Of a DNA stretch of 64,000 nucleotides, positions 61,801 to 64,000 are shown piece after piece. The DNA lies in the NCBI GenBank assembly GCA_016801845.1, contig CM028912.1, forward strand, positions 22,409,501 to 22,473,500, in the 5' to 3' direction. How positions within the stretch are numbered: the stretch's first letter is position 1; each line of letters starts with the position of its first letter. The position numbers and the translations under genes were made by a program. Source of the stretch: Polydactylus sextarius (taxonomy: Eukaryota > Chordata > Actinopteri > Polynemidae). A model generated the notes under the pieces. The model was not told where the DNA came from, did no database searches, and saw only the letters and a list, made by a program, of their open reading frames with translations.

Positions 61801-63749
61801 TGTTGAAAGTGAGTGATTAAAAAGCATGTAATTTCCAAAATATGAATTAAAAACTTAACGGAAGCACAGTTCCAACAAAGACACAACAAATTGTAAATCT
61901 GCAAATATTTTCCTACAGCCATCAAGATCCTAAAGAAACCAAAGGACATTACGTCACTTTTGGGAGGAACTGCTGTATTTGAAGTTGGCATCTCTGAGGA
62001 TGACATTCCTGTGAAATGGATGTTCAACAAAGTGGAGCTGACATCAAATGAGCACTACAGGATCCTTTCTGAGAAGAAGACTCATAAACTGATTGTCCAG
62101 GATGTGGACAACAGCAAAGAAGGAGAGTATACCGCTGTGGTGGGCCACCTGCAGTGTAGCGCTCGGCTCTTCGTTGAGTGTGAGTATTAGCAAAGAGCAA
62201 TACAGAGCTAAAGACTAATGTAACATATGCATAGATGAGTTCAATTATTTTTATGCGGCAAATGTAGCATTTATGCAAAATACAACCAGAGCCTGAATTA
62301 AATCTCAAATCTCAAATTTATGAGATTATGAGTTTTGCTGATTTTGATTTTCATTGAGTTTGACATGCCAATTTTGGCCAATTATGGTTTTATTTTTTCA
62401 ACTACTCTTTCATAGAACATTTTAACATAAAAATATAACAAGATTTTCAATACTAAAACTTTAATATCTCAAACAAAGGTTGTAAAACAAAAATAATAGA
62501 CAAAACAAATGTTCTGTTCTTTGAACAAATCTAACTTCAGGTGCAGTATTGAAATATGATAATTCCAGGAGTGGGAAATTCACACATTTAAAAAGCGCAG
62601 TGTTATACAACCATTCTCCTTTTCATACCCAATAAAACTAAAAGTACAAAAACAATTTTCATTCATATATTTGGGAATAATGCCACAGAAAATACTGTTA
62701 TATTTGGTAAACTAATAATAATGTGTATTTGTTTCTATTTTCTTTCAAAAATTTTGACAAAGCAACTTTTACCAATCCAGATGGTGTAGTGTATACAACA
62801 GGAGACCACTGACATGTGAATTTGAATTTGGTGACCCTATAGTGTAAAACAGAATACTTATTAAATGTTTTTGCAGTTTCTGTCATTGGTGTTGCATTTT
62901 GTAGATGCCTGTGAACATTCGTCTAGCAGCAGATTGTTGTTACTAATGTAACTCCTACAAGGCAGAGGACATCTGCTTTGGATGAAAACCTGTTCTAGCT
63001 ACTTTAGCGCTGATAGAAACCAGTGTTGTTTATGATTTTGTAATGCTTTGCTTGTGAGTCATTGACCAGGCGTTTTGAAAAAATTTACCGAACTCTAATC
63101 AGGTTCGTAGTGCTGTTTTAGTTATCCTGGCGTTATCCTTCTAGCCCTACTTTGGCCTTGCAGGTAATTCGTATTCTTCAGACATGCTGAAGAATTTCCA
63201 TACTGACATTGCACAATACTGATAATGCAATGCACAGGTGCATTTGATCGGCATAAAATTGGGATATTTTACGCTGACTGGCCGGTCGCCAGACATGACT
63301 GATCATGTGAAAACTGACCAATTACGGTTACCAGCCAATTGGTGCATCCCTAGTTTTGATTTAACCAATATTTAACATTTAAATTTGGATTTTGACCATT
63401 TGAATGGTTTCTAAACCTGGTAGGAACCTGTTTATATCAGGAATAAGTATATTGAGACTGACATTTTATCCTTATTTTTTTTCCTCAGCTCTGCGTGTTA
63501 CCAAGCCCATGAAAAGCGTGGAGGTGCCAGAGACTCAGGTCGCCACGTTTGAGTGTGAAGTTTCTCACTTCAACGTACCATCCACATGGCTGAAGGACGG
63601 CGTGGAGATCGAGATGAGTGAGAAGTTCAGGATCGTGGTTCAGGGAAAACTCCACCAGCTGAAGATCATGAACACGAGCAGGGATGACTCTGCTGAGTAC
63701 ACCTTTGTCTGCGGGAGTGACAGAGTCACTGCAACTCTCACCGTTAACC
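43835..63749 (+). CDS. ttn: Titin, N-terminal part (Z-disc to proximal I-band), incomplete 3'
   Basis: Titin is the giant sarcomeric protein that spans from Z-disc to M-band and acts as a molecular spring and scaffold. Thirty coding exons (detailed in separate entries) splice with GT-AG and consistent phase into about 2,598 codons, and the frame is open at the window edge. The start MSTQAPTFTQPLQSVVALEG is the conserved titin N-terminus. Domain order matches vertebrate titin: Z1, Z2, Ser/Pro linker, Z-repeat, Z3 to Z9, I1 to I10. The PEVK, A-band, kinase and M-band parts would lie to the right. Teleosts carry two tandem titin genes; which one this is cannot be told here. The main departure from mammalian titin is the very short Z-repeat region. 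Introns are mostly short; the 46548-49397 intron is the longest in the coding part. Confidence 0.97.
44933..45220 (+). CDS. ttn: Titin exon 4: Ig domain Z2
   Basis: 288 bases, phase 1 in and out, residues 98-194. The segment GSQVRLDVRVTGIPTPVVKF and the closing ATSTAELLVQG are near-identical in kind to mammalian Z2, including phenylalanine where most Ig domains have the core tryptophan. This is the second half of the telethonin-binding pair. Confidence 0.97.
45649..46547 (+). CDS. ttn: Titin exons 5-7: Ser/Pro-rich Z-disc linker
   Basis: Exons 45649-45734, 45843-46075 and 46322-46547 (residues 195-376). Exon 5 has AKKTKTVISTAQISQTRQTR and a weak donor (GTTCGA). Exon 6 has an unusual Met/Gln run (GMMQMQMQMQ), then HKTPPRVPPKPTSKSPT and QQSPSPVRHVKAPTPTP. 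Exon 7 has VLPPWKQEGYMAE. The basic Ser/Pro motifs are those of the mammalian linker, a disordered region with SH3-type and kinase target motifs between Z2 and the Z-repeats. Confidence 0.93.
47366..47408. repeat. Perfect 19-bp inverted repeat in titin intron 7
   Basis: The arm 47366-47384 (GGAAAAGACAGGACTGGAT) and its exact complement at 47390-47408 surround a five-base loop. An outer GGATGAAAA / TTTTCATCC pair extends the stem after an eight-base bulge on the left. It lies about 145 bases before the possible alternative exon. Confidence 0.9.
47553..47956 (+). CDS. Possible alternative terminal exon of titin
   Basis: A strong acceptor (TTTGCTTGTCAG) is followed by a frame in phase 0, the same phase in which exon 7 ends. 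It stays open for about 134 codons and stops at TGA. The peptide begins PVKVKSESFGTHDEV and is strongly acidic and Ser/Thr-rich (DDDNKEATSSMEEE, SSDSMSSDS, DFSEEEISW), unlike the basic linker before it. Spliced from exon 7 it would end titin after Z1, Z2 and the linker at about 510 residues. A GTGAGC donor inside it (47830) would leave phase 1, which does not fit the next known exon. No AATAAA is close by, so this is a hypothesis; no homologous exon is known to me. Confidence 0.35.
49398..49673 (+). CDS. ttn: Titin exon 8: the single recognisable Z-repeat
   Basis: 276 bases, phase 0 on both sides, residues 377-468. AVAMVVAAVDHARVRQPV corresponds to the alpha-actinin-binding Z-repeat motif of mammalian titin (AVATVVAAVD.ARVREP). 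It is followed by an acidic VEEEEAVEAEL stretch and a Gln/Thr-rich tail that matches no further Z-repeat well. Z-repeats bind the C-terminal EF-hands of alpha-actinin and tune the Z-disc linkage. Confidence 0.9.
50211..52309 (+). CDS. ttn: Titin exons 9-11: linker between Z-repeat and Z3
   Basis: Exons 50211-50327, 51321-51581 and 52247-52309, all phase 0, residues 469-615. Exon 9 contains PHFTVSKVSVPK. Exon 10 contains VSIAGSAIATLEKELSSSSA, a basic KPVKSPSPSRK and RVTAQPIPPPF. Exon 11 ends VVPPTLVS directly before Z3. These blocks occur in the same order in mammalian titin and are otherwise low in complexity. Confidence 0.93.
52398..52656 (+). CDS. ttn: Titin exon 12: Ig domain Z3
   Basis: 259 bases, residues 616-701, one complete Ig domain in one exon: GLKNTNVTEGESVTLECQIS, core tryptophan in VIMWFRED, and the closing DSGRFTCTATNEAGTVSTS with the second cysteine. 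Confidence 0.97.
52914..53749 (+). CDS. ttn: Titin exons 13-15: linker and Ig domain Z4
   Basis: Exons 52914-52983, 53139-53348 and 53607-53749, residues 702-842. Exon 13 is a short acidic linker (VSEDIESREEIAVTE). Exons 14-15 encode Z4, split inside YRYKVAYKK: KLVEGGSVIFECQVGG, IIWKKSGVPLTTGYRY, MTFADDAGEYSVFAKNQLGE. Confidence 0.96.
53929..54853 (+). CDS. ttn: Titin exons 16-18: helical linker and Ig domain Z5
   Basis: Exons 53929-54074, 54244-54471 and 54612-54853, residues 843-1047. Exon 16 is a charged, probably helical linker. Exon 17 continues it and starts Z5 (KNYRIMEGMGVTFHCKMAG). Exon 18 completes it (IAWFKDGQRIKPSDRYQMEV, DEGVYTAFATNMKGNAVSSG) and adds a proline-rich tail. Confidence 0.96.
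54931..55426 (+). CDS. ttn: Titin exons 19-20: SP-repeat segment and Ig domain Z6
   Basis: Exons 54931-55163 and 55262-55426, residues 1048-1180. Exon 19 opens with a run of SP-R units (SPRSLSRSPGRSPSRSPGR, then SPARR). Mammalian titin has SPARM-type repeats at this point that are targets of proline-directed kinases in developing muscle. After LDETDEAQLERLYKPVF comes Z6 (TARFDLKVVGRPMPDTYWF, then DSGEWTVVAQNRAGRSS). Confidence 0.96.
55535..57909 (+). CDS. ttn: Titin exons 21-22: Ig domains Z7, Z8, Z9 and I1
   Basis: Exon 21 (55535-55703) starts Z7. Exon 22 (56216-57909), at 1,694 bases by far the longest here, finishes Z7 and encodes a linker (PERKLIIPKGTYKAKEI), Z8 (FGPAHFECRLTPIGDPTMVV), a linker, Z9 (DTARFRCRVTGYPAPKVNWY), a highly charged, probably coiled-coil stretch (EELLHHAKEKEEAEKKKEE) and I1 (MEAPKILERITSQTVAQGDE through SSHAFLLVQ). 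Residues 1181-1801. Z8-Z9 is the region that binds obscurin in mammals. The large fused exon matches the mammalian gene. Confidence 0.97.
55844..55898. repeat. (GT)n microsatellite in titin intron 21
   Basis: About 55 bases of GT repeats with GC and TTT interruptions. Confidence 0.9.
58005..58283 (+). CDS. ttn: Titin exon 23: Ig domain I2
   Basis: 279 bases, phase 1 both sides, residues 1802-1894. One I-set Ig domain per exon begins here. MATFECETNEPFVKVKWLK gives the first cysteine and core tryptophan, and DAEYSCVVVDEDIRTTAKLN closes the fold. Confidence 0.97.
58736..59002 (+). CDS. ttn: Titin exon 24: Ig domain I3
   Basis: 267 bases, phase 1 both sides, residues 1895-1983. EVPETYSGEFECVVSREDAE, GSWYFGEKLL and DQGKYTFKVAEFKTSASLK are the expected strands. 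The second core cysteine is replaced by valine, as in many titin I-band domains. Confidence 0.96.
59435..59707 (+). CDS. ttn: Titin exon 25: Ig domain I4
   Basis: 273 bases, phase 1 both sides, residues 1984-2074. DLTVCEGDIAQLEVKFSQED, EGTWMKNGQPI and DDFGMYSFVVPAQEISTSAK. Domain order and phase fit the proximal tandem-Ig spring. Confidence 0.96.
59798..60061 (+). CDS. ttn: Titin exon 26: Ig domain I5
   Basis: 264 bases, phase 1 both sides, residues 2075-2162. TSAVEGTKVVLEAKISAQDI, SVKWYRNDQLL and DEGHYKLIVGRADTSCRFTV. Confidence 0.96.
60421..60681 (+). CDS. ttn: Titin exon 27: Ig domain I6
   Basis: 261 bases, phase 1 both sides, residues 2163-2249. ECSESENVSFEVEVSHPGID, AFWTFKNQPL and DEEGGYMFAAGEKTCTASLT. 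Confidence 0.96.
60802..61062 (+). CDS. ttn: Titin exon 28: Ig domain I7
   Basis: 261 bases, phase 1 both sides, residues 2250-2336. MVVADSQTTVLECEVANPSA, EGKWLKDGQLV and DVGEYTYQVATSKTSANLRV. Confidence 0.97.
61545..61808 (+). CDS. ttn: Titin exon 29: Ig domain I8
   Basis: 264 bases, phase 1 both sides, residues 2337-2424. KVKKTLKNLNVVQTQEAVFS, GAQWIKNGVEI and DESVYSFKLGKLSANARLNV. The preceding intron (61063-61544) holds nothing recognisable. Confidence 0.97.
61919..62179 (+). CDS. ttn: Titin exon 30: Ig domain I9
   Basis: 261 bases, phase 1 both sides, residues 2425-2511. KILKKPKDITSLLGGTAVFE, IPVKWMFNKVEL and KEGEYTAVVGHLQCSARLFV. Confidence 0.97.
62180..63488 (+). other. Titin intron 30, with a possible hAT-type element end
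   Basis: A 1.3-kb AT-rich intron among mostly short ones. Near its right end the sequence finishes with AATTGGTGCATCCCTAG (about 63336-63352), which read on the minus strand is CTAGGGATGCACCAATTGG, a terminus common to fish hAT elements. No matching left end or transposase frame was found, so only a truncated or diverged element is suggested. Confidence 0.4.
63489..63749 (+). CDS. ttn: Titin exon 31: Ig domain I10, last exon in the window
   Basis: 261 bases, phase 1 both sides, residues 2512-2598. KSVEVPETQVATFECEVSHF, PSTWLKDGVEIEMSEKFRIV and DSAEYTFVCGSDRVTATLTV. It ends in a GTATGT donor, so the transcript continues beyond the window. No further exon is seen in the last 250 bases. Confidence 0.97.
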
Positions 63750-64000
63750 GTATGTTCTTTTCTTTAGCTACTGTTGTTGATAATTTAGGGTTTTGATGTG
63801 TCACCTTTCACCCACAGATTTCTATGCAAATTCATTCATAAAGGAAATGAAAGTTAAAATACCAGATAGCCTAAATAGCTGTGTGGACAACACACCAATC
63901 ACCTAAATCAGCTCAGAGTAGCTATAGTTGCTTCATTAATTTGAAACACAAAACCTCTTACAAACACCTAAACTAGAAAACACCATGGCGGCATGTTACA

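Overview
This is a vertebrate nuclear genome window, almost certainly from a ray-finned (teleost) fish. The evidence is long intron/exon genes with GT-AG junctions, the 5' end of a titin gene, an HSPA12-like chaperone gene, and fish-type repeats: a Tc1 transposon with IR/DR ends, BED-finger hAT remnants, jockey/L2-like LINE fragments and tRNA-headed SINE-like copies. The species cannot be named from the sequence.

Layout. 1-9.5 kb: no gene recognised, one probable hAT-like non-autonomous element and a GT microsatellite. 9.5-17.2 kb: a divergent gene pair. On the minus strand is a four-exon HSPA12-like Hsp70 relative (13611 to 10191). On the plus strand is an eleven-exon gene (14281 to 16987) for a 270-residue coiled-coil protein I do not recognise, built partly from 48-base exons. 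A roughly 140-bp imperfect palindrome lies between their starts. 18.1-23.4 kb: a nearly homogeneous tandem array of a 663-bp unit, about 7.8 copies. 23.9-38 kb: a transposon graveyard with nested insertions (LTR and SINE inside a LINE, Tc1 inside a hAT element). Embedded in it, at 28.4-29.6 kb, is a decayed copy of the last exons of the coiled-coil gene.

39.0 kb to the end: the 5' part of titin on the plus strand. A CCAAT/E-box/TATA promoter and non-coding exon 1 are followed by 30 coding exons whose phases all join into one frame of about 2,598 codons, still open at the window edge. They encode Z1-Z2, a Ser/Pro-rich linker, one recognisable Z-repeat, Z3-Z9 and I-band Ig domains I1-I10.

The most interesting points are the unrecognised gene and its divergent pairing with an HSPA12-like gene, the homogenised 663-bp array beside it, an in-phase stop-terminated extra exon in titin that would give a very short Z-disc isoform, and the apparent reduction of titin Z-repeats to one.
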